From Ricordea florida (lineage: Eukaryota > Cnidaria > Anthozoa > Corallimorpharia > Ricordeidae), in the NCBI GenBank assembly GCA_949710005.1, contig OX453275.1:12471151-12535150 (forward strand): 64,000 nt of DNA. Direction: 5' to 3'. Both the position numbers and the translations under genes were made by a program. Positions within the stretch are counted from its first letter, which is position 1; each line of letters starts with the position of its first letter. Below the pieces are notes generated by a model. That model did no database searches. It was not told the DNA's origin and saw only the letters and a list, made by a program, of their open reading frames with translations. Positions 27,101 to 39,100 of this stretch are shown here, one piece after another.

Positions 27101-30100
27101 GTCAATAAAGGAAAAAGCTTTTTATGATGATAAGTTTGCCTTGTGGGTTGATATGAGAACTCACCCCGATAATAACATTCATGGAGGTGGACTAGCCTTA
27201 AGCAATACACAAGATGGCGTAAAACTAGAAATTAAACGAAAACAAAGCGGATCTGGCACCATAACCTGTTATATGTTTGTTGTTGCTGATGCAATGATGG
27301 AAATAATGAATTCAAGTTTGAGATCAATTAAGTACTAAAAACATAATGTTATAATACAAAAATCATGGAAGATTTACGAGATAAAATTCCTTTTCATTGT
27401 ATTATAACAGGACCAACAAATTGTGGGAAAACAAAGTATCTAATTGAACAGCTTAGAGGACCATTCCTAAAAATTTTTGATTACATTGTTTTAATTTGCC
27501 CAACTTATTCTAAAAATAAAACATATCATAATTTTGCTAATAAAGATAAACATTTCTATGTATTATCACCTGATGCAAGTAATGTAGATGAGATTAATGA
27601 ATTGTTAAATGATTGTCAAACTTTATTCTCTGGAACAAATACATTAATAATTTTAGATGATTGTGCTGTATCTAATGATCTGAAGAAACGATCAAACAAG
27701 TTTATAGATTTAGCATTTTCTGGAAGACATCATGGTTTATCAGTTTGGGTTCTAACTCAACAATTAACGTCGATAGCAAAACCATTTAGGGAAAATGTTG
27801 CATGCGTTGTTACTTTCCATAACCCATCTCAGAAAGGCATGAAAATGTTTTTTGAAGATTATGGTGGTGATTTGGATTATGAATTAGGTAAAAAGTTTGT
27901 ACAACTCCTGAAAACTGAAAAATATTCTAGGTTATGTTTGAGTTTGCGTTACCCATTTAATTGTTATTTGGAAATTCCAAACGGAGCGTAGTGAAGTGAT
28001 TTCCTTCGGGTTGACAAACTCGATTTAAAAATAACCCATTTATTATCACAAAGATGACAAACGTTGAAGATTATATTAAAGAAAATACCGACCAACCGAA
28101 TGGAGAAACGGTAAAAGATGAGATAAAAGATAATGAAGTTGAAGTTAAACAAGAATCACTAGCCATTCTCGCAACCTTGGGAACAACAAAGGAATATTTA
28201 GGGATTGATATGAGTCTGGGTGATGTAAAAAAATTATCAGTTAAAGATGTTGAAAAATATTTTAATCGTTATCAAGCGGTAATGGGTAAGAAAATTAGTG
28301 GTGGAGTGGTAGATTCATCCCTTCAATTAATTTCTAAAATTATTTCTTACATGGTTCCTGTAGATGATATTGATTCGCTTTGCAAGGATTTGAAGAATGA
28401 TGATTTAGTTAATCGTGAACTAACAAACATTGTAGGGCTATTAGCATTGAAAGCAGGAAGACTGGCTGCACTTGCTAGCGGATTATTTCAAGTAGCTAAA
28501 CACGTTAAATTCAACAAAAATCAACAAGTTACAACTACAACTGAACAGACTACTGAGCAGGCTGATAGCGTGTATGATACTGTTCACTAAGCATGATTTA
28601 AAGATTTCTTAATGATATGTAAAATAATGTCTGAACAAAATGAACAAGTTGAACAAATTACAGCCGATCCCAAACCAGAAAATAAAGATACTAAAAAACG
28701 GGAAAAAGATCCTAAAAAAGTAGCAGCTGGTAAAAAATTAGCTGAATATAATAAAAAAGCAAAAGATGCATTAGCCAGGGAAATGAAACGTGAAGAGCAA
28801 ATTAAAAGGGAAGAAGAGGTCCTACGGGCTGCGGAGCAAAATGAAAATACAGAAAGTGTGTCTAATCAAGCAAAGCCTTGGCTTCCAGAGTTATCTTTTA
28901 CTACTGTTTTATCTGTTGTTGGTTTAGGGTTTACAGCATTTGATCTTTTTATGAGATATCGGGAAAAAGCTAGAGATGGATACACTGAATATAAAAATAG
29001 GATACCAGATTTATCACAAGTACCACAAATACCACGACCAACAAAGACACCATTGCCTATAACTCCAAAATCATTAGGAATGGAATAATTACTAAAGTAA
29101 TCTAAAGATTTCTTACTGATGTAGTAAAAAATCATGTCAAACGAAAACAAACTTGTGAAAACTGTTACTGATTCTGCAGTACTTATAGGATTAGGGGCTG
29201 GAGTTGGGTATGTGGCTAAAAAGGTAATGAAGGAATCATTTTTGAACGATCCATCTTCAAGTATTACAAATTATGCAAAATGGGTGGCTGTCCTGTCTGG
29301 TAGTATGTATCTAAAAACATATTTAGAGGAACAAAAGATTTTACCAAATTAAACATGGCGGCAATAGCAATGCTGGTTGGAGGAGCTATATTGAATGCAA
29401 CAACATTTGTTGGCGGATCATATCTTGCAAAACATCTATCAGGAGATAAAACCGATACGGAAAAAATACGACACGATAAAGCAATGGAAAAATATCAAAA
29501 AGATTACACCGAATATCAAGAAAAAAGGCAGAAACTAATTGATTGGAAAATGCAACAAAAAGATGAAAAATATCAAGCATCAAAAAATATTTCAAAAACA
29601 AATGAAGCTTTTGAATTATATAGCCAATTGCATGAACCAAAATTCTCAGATTATTATAAACCAAGCGATAATCAAAAGACGGGGGAAATGTTATATGTGG
29701 GTGGTGGTATGTTAGCTCTTGGTTACACAGTTAGTAAATTTTTATAGTTAGTTTTCTTACTTCAAGCATATTTAAAGATTTCTTACTGATGAGTAAAAAA
29801 TCATGACAGAAGATATACCATTAGAAGATTTATCTAGAGGATATGATGATAATGATAATGATGATGGTGATGGTACATTTTATCAAAACCCAAATACATC
29901 TACATCTATTGATAGAGATTATGCTGGTTATGATGAATATGACCAATCTAGGGGTCGGGCTGAATGGGATATACCATCTGAAAGAAGGAATCTAGGTGAT
30001 GTTTTAAGAGAAAGAGATGAGGAATATGATAGAAGGCGAGAAGCAGGCCAAGAACTAAAACGTTATTTACCAAATTACAATCCCGATGATGCAACATTTA

Positions 30101-33100
30101 ATGTAGAATTTGAGGAAGATGGAAGTATAACAGCAAAATTAAGTAATAATCCAAGAGCAGTAAAACATACAATAGTTGATAAAGATGAGAATCTTAAGCT
30201 TGAAGATTTACCAAAAACAATGATAAAAGCTCTAGGTGCTGATTATGAAAGCATGCTGGAAAAATATAATAATGCCGCATCAGAATTGAAAAAATCCAAT
30301 GAAAAAAATAAGGAATTAGATAATGCATTGCAAGGATTGAAAGCAACAGCAGAAGTATATCCGCAGGAGATTAGCCGATATGAAGAAAGAGAAAAAGAAC
30401 TACGGCAATTCATTGAGAGACAACAGGTAGAAAAAGCAAAAAATAAAAGTCTTTTCGATCAAACTGTTAAACAGAATATAGAATTAAAAATACAAGCAGA
30501 GAAACTTTTGGATGAAACAAAATTATACAAAGAGGAAATAGATAAATATAAGAAGGGTAAATCAAATTCAACAAAGTTAGAACAAAGCAATGAACGATTA
30601 AAATCTGAGGTTGATAAATTAAGAGAACAGATTAGAAATAAAACAATTTCAAACGAAGAACAATTATCAGTTATTGATGGGAGAAAAGATGAAATACTTA
30701 AAAATTTACCATTACGAGAGAGGTTAAAATACATCTTTAAAAAGTATGGTTTTACAGCATTTGCTGTTTTAAGTGCTGTAGGTGTCATCATTGGGGTTAT
30801 AGTTTCTAATCTTTCAAAGGGTTTATCAACATTAGGTCGAGGAGTTGGTAATGGTTTGAAAACTCTTGGTAAAAAACTGGGTGAAATATTGCCAGGAATG
30901 GTTGGAGCTATCGTGAGCTTTCTATTCAAAACAGCTGGGCAGGTTATTGGATTTTTAGGTGAAAATGCTTGGCTTTTGATAATGGCTGTTGTTCTATATT
31001 TTGTGGAACAAATGAAAGGTGGAAAGAAGAGAAAGTAACAAATTTCATCGTAGATGGGCAGCAAAGCCGGTCTAAAGATAACGCGTTGAGTAGTAAAATA
31101 TAATATGGATAACTACAATGGAATTTATCCTGGGCGGCCTAATAATCCAGATCCAAGTTCCTCCCTTCAGTCGGTTAATTTCAGATTGCAAAAATTAAGC
31201 GAAATACAACAAAATCTTAAGAGAGAAATTAAAAATTACGAAGATGTAAGAAAAAAATATAATAGAGATAGAGATAGAGGAATATTTAAAAAAATAAGTG
31301 TTTGTAGTGGTACTGTTTCAGTTATTCTATCAGCAAGTGGTTTAGGAACTTCTCTTACTGGTTTTGGCGCTGTTGTTGGTGTTCCTTTAGGGGTTGTTGG
31401 TGGAATTTTTGGAGGATTATCAGTTGGATTTGGATATGCATCAAAAAGACTTTCAAATAAAGTTAGTAAACACGAACAAATAACAGCAATAGCAAAATCA
31501 AAATTAAACACAATAAACGATTTGGTTTCAAAGGCTTTGAAAGATAATAAAATATCTGATCAAGAATTTTCTATAATTTTAGCAGAACTGGAAAAGTTTC
31601 AAAAACTAAAACGAGAAATTAGTATTTTGTTGAACAAATGAAAAATAGAAAGCAGGTTTAAAAACATCATTCCGTTCAGTAAAATACAATATGGATGACT
31701 ACAATAAAATTTATCCTCAACTACCTAATAATGCTGATCCAAGTTCCTCCCTTCAGTCAGTTAATTTCAGATTGCAAAAATCAAGCGAAGTATTACAAAA
31801 TCTTGAGAAAGAAATTAGACATTACGAAGAAGTAAGAAAAAAATATAATAGAGCTAGAGGAATATTTACAAAAATAAGTGTTTGTAGTGGTACTGTTTCG
31901 GTTATTCTATCAGCAAGTGGTTTAGGAACTTCTCTTACTGGTTTCGGCGCTGTTGTTGGTGTTCCTTTAGGGGTTGTTGGTGGGGTTTTTGGTGGATTAT
32001 CGGTTGGATTTGGTATTGCTGCTAAAAAACTTTCTGGTAAAGTTAGTAAACATGAACAAACAGCCGCAATTGCAAGATCAAAATTAAACACAATTAACGA
32101 TTTGGTTTCAAAAGCCTTGAAAGATAATATTATATCCGATCAAGAATTTTCTATAATTTTAGCGGAATTGGAAAAGTTTCAAAAACTAAAACAAGAAGTT
32201 AGACAAAAATTTAGGAAAGATACAGAAAAAAACTTCGACATGTCTATAATAAGGAAAAAAGTGCGAGAAGATCTATTAAAAGAATTAACCGCTCCAGGAC
32301 ATTAAAAATTTCATACGAGAAAACTGATGTTGGTTGTAATTGTTTTGCGGGAATTAGAAATACCAGCGAAGATGGAGCACCCTACGGGTGATATGAAATT
32401 AATTAGCTTTACATTTTATTCTAGATCTAAAGACCAGATTATCTGAAACACAAAGAATAAAATGTTATTACACGATTTCAAAACCCGATATCCAAACGCC
32501 AACCTAAATAAATTTACATTTGTGAATGATTCATATGGGGGATATATTAAATGGAAAGTTAATGGAACAACAGTTATGTCAAATGATGATCCTACTGGAA
32601 AAACATGGACCGATGATCTTTCCACTAATTTGAAAACATTATTATGGGGAGATTTAGGCTTAGAAAAGAAACCTAAAGTTGGTTCGTTTCCAAAGAGTTT
32701 ATCAATTACAAATCAATCTTATCCAATACCCGCTATTAAATTTGGCGACTTTACAACTGATGTAACAAAAACGTTAACCTCACTAGTTATATACGTTTCA
32801 GATAAAAAGAATTTCACAGCAAATATGAGAAACATATTTAAATCACAGGTTATAACATTTAATTCCGCAAAGGAGTGCAAAAAATGGTTGAATAAACCAG
32901 ATTTTAATCATTGGCCTCAACAACTTAACTTCGCGGTTTGGTGCGCAACATCTGGTTGCGGTATAAGTCTTTTTGAAAGCCTAAATTATCCCAAAATAGT
33001 TAGCAGTTTTATAAAATTTCATATATATTTCACAATAAGGCGAATATTGTATGAATTGAAACTTCCCTTACCAGATGAAAAACCTTTTTCAATAAAAAAT

Positions 33101-36100
33101 AATCCATATAATAAAGTTGCATATAATAAATTATGTGAAGAGTTTGGGATTAGTAATAATTCTGACTTTAGATGGAAAGGTGGAAGAAATCATGGTTTGG
33201 GAGATCAATTTATTTATTACAGCTCAGGAGGAAATGAAAATTTATATATTGTAAGAAATTATGATCATGATGCAAATACTTGGCCTGGGCAAAATAAATT
33301 TTCTGATGAGGGTTATAAAGATGGAGATGGAAATAAAATCTCTTTTATCAGAAATGATGTATTTAGCGATTTCAAATATGCTTGGTTTATTCCTATGGAG
33401 GGGCATGGTCTCACCAAAGCGGGGCTTGGAAGATTAAATCGATCCGCTGAAGCTTTTGTTTACTGTATATTGGGAGCGCAAGTTAATACTAGAAACCCAA
33501 TTTATGGTAAAGGTGGTGGTGCAATAGAAACACAACAAGAATTCAAAGCCTTATTTGAAAGTTCTGTTATAGAAAATGATATTTCTAAATCTATTCAAAA
33601 TTACCAACAATCTGTGCAGGAAACTAAATTACGGCTTGATTTGGCTGTTGCTCCGGGTGTTTGGTTGATGCCAAGTAATATGATCATAAACACGGAGAGC
33701 GTGGTTGGGTATAATAACAAACTCATGAAAGCCACTGAAGATATGAATTTTGGAGTAAATAATGCATTAAATGTTGAAACAAAAACAGTTGGAATAAGTC
33801 ACAGTTTAGGATCTTCAAAGGTTTCTTTACCTCATAAACCCGAAACAAAACCAAAACCTATAATTAAAAAAGATGAAACTCAAACAGATGTGATTAAACC
33901 AGAAAATAATGATACAACGCAACATCAAAATAATCTTATAGTGCTTATGGCTGTTGGTGGTGCAATAGCTTGGTTCCTATTTCGTTAATGTTTTGATTAT
34001 AGAAATTACGGCATAGCTGGTCCTGAGCGAAGCTCGATTTAAAGATGAATATGATGTAATCAAAACAAAATGCTAAGTATTACAATGTATGATTCTGAAA
34101 CGAGAGTTTATTTAGATCCTCCTCTGGAAAATCTTCAAGAGTTACAACTACTGGATTGTAATATAAAAACTAAAAAATCTTTTAGTTTCAAAGATGAACA
34201 AAGAATAACTGATGAAAGGGATCGACCGCTCGTAATAATACAACCTGGTACATATTCACTTCTTGATATTCAATCAATAATTACTAATAGTGAAAAGGGT
34301 TCAAATATATCAATAATTAGTGGTGATACTATTGACTATCTATTTTCTAATAAGGTATTTAACATTAAAATTACTAAAGATTTACAAGTTTCTTTAGGTT
34401 TACCTGGAATTTTAAATAGTGGTAAATTTTATCCTATAAATTCTAATATTAAGAAACCATTGAGGCTTATGTGTAGTATAGTGGATAATAGAATGTCATA
34501 TATGAATAATAAAAAATCAGAAATTTTAAAAATACAACCATCACAATTACTAGCAAACATACCATCAAAAGATTATCCAACAATTCCAGTTAAAAAATAT
34601 GATACACTAATAAACCACTTTGATTTAACCATTTTAAATGGAGAATGGAAAAAAATTGATGTGGGTGGAGCTCCTATAACTATAAGTTTAAGATTCAAAT
34701 AAATTTAGATCTTTTGTTATGTAACCATTTATTGAGTTATATAACATAATTAGATAATATTAATCTTCTTCACCCCATAGTTTTTTCAAATACCTTAACT
34801 CTTCAACATCAATACACCAATCTAAATATCTAGATGGATGCCATGCCACAGGCATTAAATCATCATTTAAAACTTTATATAATTTGCGTTTATGCGTTTC
34901 TTTCATTAAATCATAATGTAATTTTTCTTGAAAATACCATTTATGAATATCCTTATATTTATTACAAACAAAACAAAAACTAAATTTTCCAGTAAAAAAA
35001 TTATCATAATTATAACAAAATATATCACTTTCTAACATTTTAATAAATTTTTTATTAAATATATTTGTTATATTTATTACATCTTTAAAAAATTTAACAT
35101 CTAATATTTCATTAATCTCAAAATCTATATCAACGGGGAAACTAAAACAAATATTGTTATATTTATTATTATATTCAGCAATAAATTTAATACAATTTTT
35201 TTCATCAAAAATAACATTTCGAAATCTTTTTATAAATTTTTTTATATTTTTTAACAAGTCTTCTTTAATTTCCTCCATGAAATCACAAAAACTTAGTTTT
35301 TCTTTATTAAAATAATCAAAATCAAAATTAACTATTTCCATCTTTTATTTTATATTTTTTAAATCTTTAAATCATTTTATTCTACATTCTTTACAGGAAG
35401 CTTTTTGTTTACCATGCTCACATATTTGGGATCCTCCACATTCTTTACAAAAATTTTTTTGTTTTCCATGCTCACATATTTGAGATCCCCCACATTCTTT
35501 ACAAAATTTTTTTTGTTTTCCATGTATACATATTTGTACCCCTTTACATTGTTTACAATAATACTTAATTCTATCATGCTCACATATTTGAGATCCGACA
35601 CATTCTTTGCAAAAATATTTGCGTTTTTCATGTATACAAGTATAGGGGCAAGTAGTTGTGACTTTTTCAATTAAATTTATAATTTCCTCTTCTTTAAATT
35701 TTTTAAACTCATTAATAAAATCTTCTTTTATATTAAGTTTTGATCTACCTTTAATTTTTAAATATCCAGCAATTCTTTTCAAATTTGTTTTGCTCAGCTC
35801 ATTTAATCGATCCATAATTACTTTTATGAATATTTTCTATTTTTTAAATCAAGTTTTAAAAATGAATTAATTTATGTGTCCCAGAAATATTGCTTTATAA
35901 AATATTACCTAAAATTCTGTGTCCTAGAAATTTTCTTTTATTACTGCTTAGTATTCTACTAGTGTGTACTAACATTAGCAATCTTGCAAAACTTAATCAG
36001 TAAAAATATTTCTGATTAAATCTCTGATTAAGCTTTGCTAAATTTATTTAGGTTACAAGCTAAAATATCCTTGAATAAATCTCTGTGTCCCAAAGCCGTA

Positions 36101-39100
36101 TTTTTATCACTCTCTCAAATAGTTATTATTAGATGTTTAAAATAACTCATCTGTAAGAAAAGAACAGGGAAGGGACTTTTTAAGAAAAGCCGCAAATGAA
36201 GGTCACAAAACATGGTAAGAGGGCAATTGTTTTAATTATTTGAGGCCCTGAAACATAATTGCACTAACTGAGTAATTTTTATAAAGAAAAATAATTAATA
36301 ATGACTGAGGACTCAAAAATGTGGTCATTGGTCGTAATAATAGGTGTCAGGTTACTGGGGTTTCCAGAAAAGAAAACGTGTGGGCTTTTCTTTGGGCCGT
36401 AAATAAGTGGTCTTATTAACTGGGTGGTCATATGGTGCGGTTCCACTTTACGTGTATCTATAAAAAAGGGCAGTTTCATAACAATCTGCTGTATCAGCCA
36501 CAGTGGAACATGTACAGTATTTTCAATGGTATCATGCGAAATTTATTGTCATCATTTACTTGATGAAAGCATATACAAAACCTTTTGTTTTTTATCTTTT
36601 CAGTGATTTTATTTTTTCAATGTCTAACCTTTTAATGCCTAACTGAGGATTGTTCCCTGTAGTCAGTGATAAGTCAGTCGTACAGTTCAAGATTATTCAG
36701 GTGACCCTCCACGGGAAAACGTACACTAGCGCTTATCCGTTATAAAAACTAACGGATGGCTAACGGATCGCTAACGGATGGCTAACGGCCAATAAAGCTT
36801 TCTAACGGCTTACAGCTAACTGTTAACGGATAGCCGCTAACGGCTAACGGCTTACAACTAACGGCTAACGGCTTACAACCAACGGCTAACGGATGGTCCC
36901 TAATGGCTTACGGTTCAATGGATAACTGAGAGCAGGAAGGTTTATGAGACTCAGTGACTCAGTTTCGGTAGCGTCCATGAAGAAATTTTTGTGATATTAC
37001 TATGATGACTTCAGAACTTACGTTGGGCAGTCAAATGGTAAATCCAAGGATCTGACAGCAGGCTGTGATGAAGGGCTGTTACGGTTTACACTATCACACC
37101 ATCAATATAGAAGTCCAAGCAATAGCTCTGGGCTCGAAATTACGACAGATACATGTACATGTACGGTCGCCAATGTGACTAAAACTTCTTTCTTGGCGAG
37201 TAAAAATTCGGGTCTAGTCGCCACTTTGATAGTCTGCTACACAGCCGTTATTAGTGTCGTCACGCAACGCTCCTCCCCACTAACGGCTGCTGAAAGCCGA
37301 ACCACATTCCTTTCCTTTTGTGTTTGCGGTCTAACGAACAAACCAATCACGCATCTAGAAATTGACTGTGACGTCAGTTTTCGCGGGGAAAGCCAGTCGA
37401 TTCCGGGCGCGAGGATATGAACATGTTTTCCAGCAAGTCATGGACGGAACTCCTAAGAAAATTGTCGACAGTGATTCGAAATGCTTAACTTGCTCTTCGC
37501 CGTCAGCAAATGCAGAGAAAATTTATATTTTTGGTAAAAGTTCGGTCGACTTGCAAGGGATTATTAAATCGTCCCTTAATGTGGATGTTAGCTGTTTCGC
37601 GAACAGCGGCAAGATATTTGTTTGCAGGAGCGTTTGCTACAAACGATTGACGAAGTTTCAGCGATCTTCTGAAAAACTGAACGAAATTCGCCAAGAAATC
37701 GAAGAAGTCTTCAAAACAAGGGATGTACCGAGAACAAAGCGCCTTCAAAGGGCTTCAGAAGAATTACACGGCAACATTTCTGAAGGAAACCATCAGGACC
37801 AGGTCCGCGATCGACACAGGAGAGTTTAAATCGACAGAAAGTATCCAAATCGCTTCAGTTTGGCACAGGCGAAGCTACCACTTGCACTTCTTCTGCTAAT
37901 TCGAGTTATCAGGATTTTTCTTCATGGAAACGGCCTGTGCCTGCTTACCTTCCTGGTTTTTTATCCCCAATTCAAAGTCAGCTCAGTCATCTGTTGAGTG
38001 CTTTCCTAAATCAAAATATGGCAAGTCCTCGAAGTGCACATGCATTTCTTCCCGGAGTGACTTCAACTCCAAGATCATCCGGCGTCCAAGAACAGAGTGA
38101 AGTGCAACTAAAAATTCAGTATCCCACTAAAAATGTTAGCAAATCTCTAACTGTTCATATCAGTCCATTGGAAAAGCCTTAGCACATGGCGTTCCGTCTC
38201 AAATTGCGGGAGCTGTTATGAACTGCCATTCAGTGCGAAAGCATATTGTGGAAAAGGTGTTGAAGGTCGTCAACAAAGAAGTTGCCGAATTATGTTCAAG
38301 AAGAAAGCCATCAATTTTAAGGAAAATTGAAAAGGAAGATTTGGAGAAGTTTGACCTCTAGTTAGTTTGTGATGAGTGGCGTGAACGAGCTCCCGTTTTT
38401 TATTCATTCCTTCTCACTTCGGCTATCAACAAAAGAACGAAATCTTTCGGCTGGTTTGGAAGCTTGGCTATCGCAGGATCTATTCTGTTGAAACAGCGAA
38501 ACAAGGACATGAGCGCTGCTGCATCTGTGATAGGTATTCTCCTGAAAAGCAAGTCTGTCGAGGTGCGATTCGTTTTATTGATCTTGAGCTTATTTTACTT
38601 TAGTCTGCTACACAGCCGTTATTAGCGACGTCACGCAATTACTAATAACGGCTGTGTAGCAGACTAATTTTACTTTTGATACTTTTTATTTTGTGTCATA
38701 CGTATATGAAATTGTTCAAGCTAAATTACAGGACATTTATTATTTTAAGGTCAATCTGTATTTGATAAAACAATACACACAATAAAGTCATAAGACTGCT
38801 TTATTCTCTGAACGATAAGAATAATGGTGGTATTTACAAGAGAGAGAAAATCATGAATATTCCCACTGATCTGACCGTCAAAGGTTTAACATAATTTAAC
38901 GAGAGATGCTCGTACAAAAATAGCAAATTCAGTTAAAATTGGTCTCTAGCAGACACTCCCTATCTAATATGATATTTAATAACACATTAATATAGTTTCA
39001 ACGAGCAAGTTACATGCGAAAATCGAGAAAATACTTAAACGTATGTCTGATAACAGTGAACTTTGATCGCAGCAGAGAAACTATTGTTTAAGCTGACGGA

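Larger units (their letters stand above)
20197..36115. mobile_element. Complete Polinton/adintovirus-like endogenous virus, 15.9 kb
   Basis: A self-contained unit of 15,919 bp bounded by 323-bp inverted repeats with 5'-AG and CT-3' termini and a CAAAT flanking duplication. It is visibly more AT-rich than the surrounding intron. It carries the Polinton hallmark set: protein-primed PolB, rve integrase, packaging ATPase, double jelly-roll capsid candidate and penton-like protein. It also carries nine accessory genes. Every frame is open from start to stop and the terminal repeats read as identical, which argues for a recent insertion. Integrase-encoding elements of this class insert by integrase-made staggered cuts giving 5-6-bp duplications. 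Name: Maverick, Polinton and adintovirus are overlapping labels. Placement within them needs a capsid and polymerase tree. Confidence 0.95.

Noticed and set aside
28612-28626. Upstream ATG as start of the coiled-coil membrane protein
   Set aside because: Only 16 nt from the promoter motif and disrupting the alignment of its leader with two near-identical leaders. The ATG at 28,627 restores both.
26980-31070. Long minus-strand open frames opposite the capsid, coiled-coil and paralogue genes (for example 30,459-31,064)
   Set aside because: They lie wholly opposite well-supported genes, lack the promoter motif and have composition expected of reverse-strand shadows.
35405-35870. Plus-strand frames with repeated LTYL/FFTK residues
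   Set aside because: Complement of the zinc-repeat gene. The repeats reflect its tandem structure.
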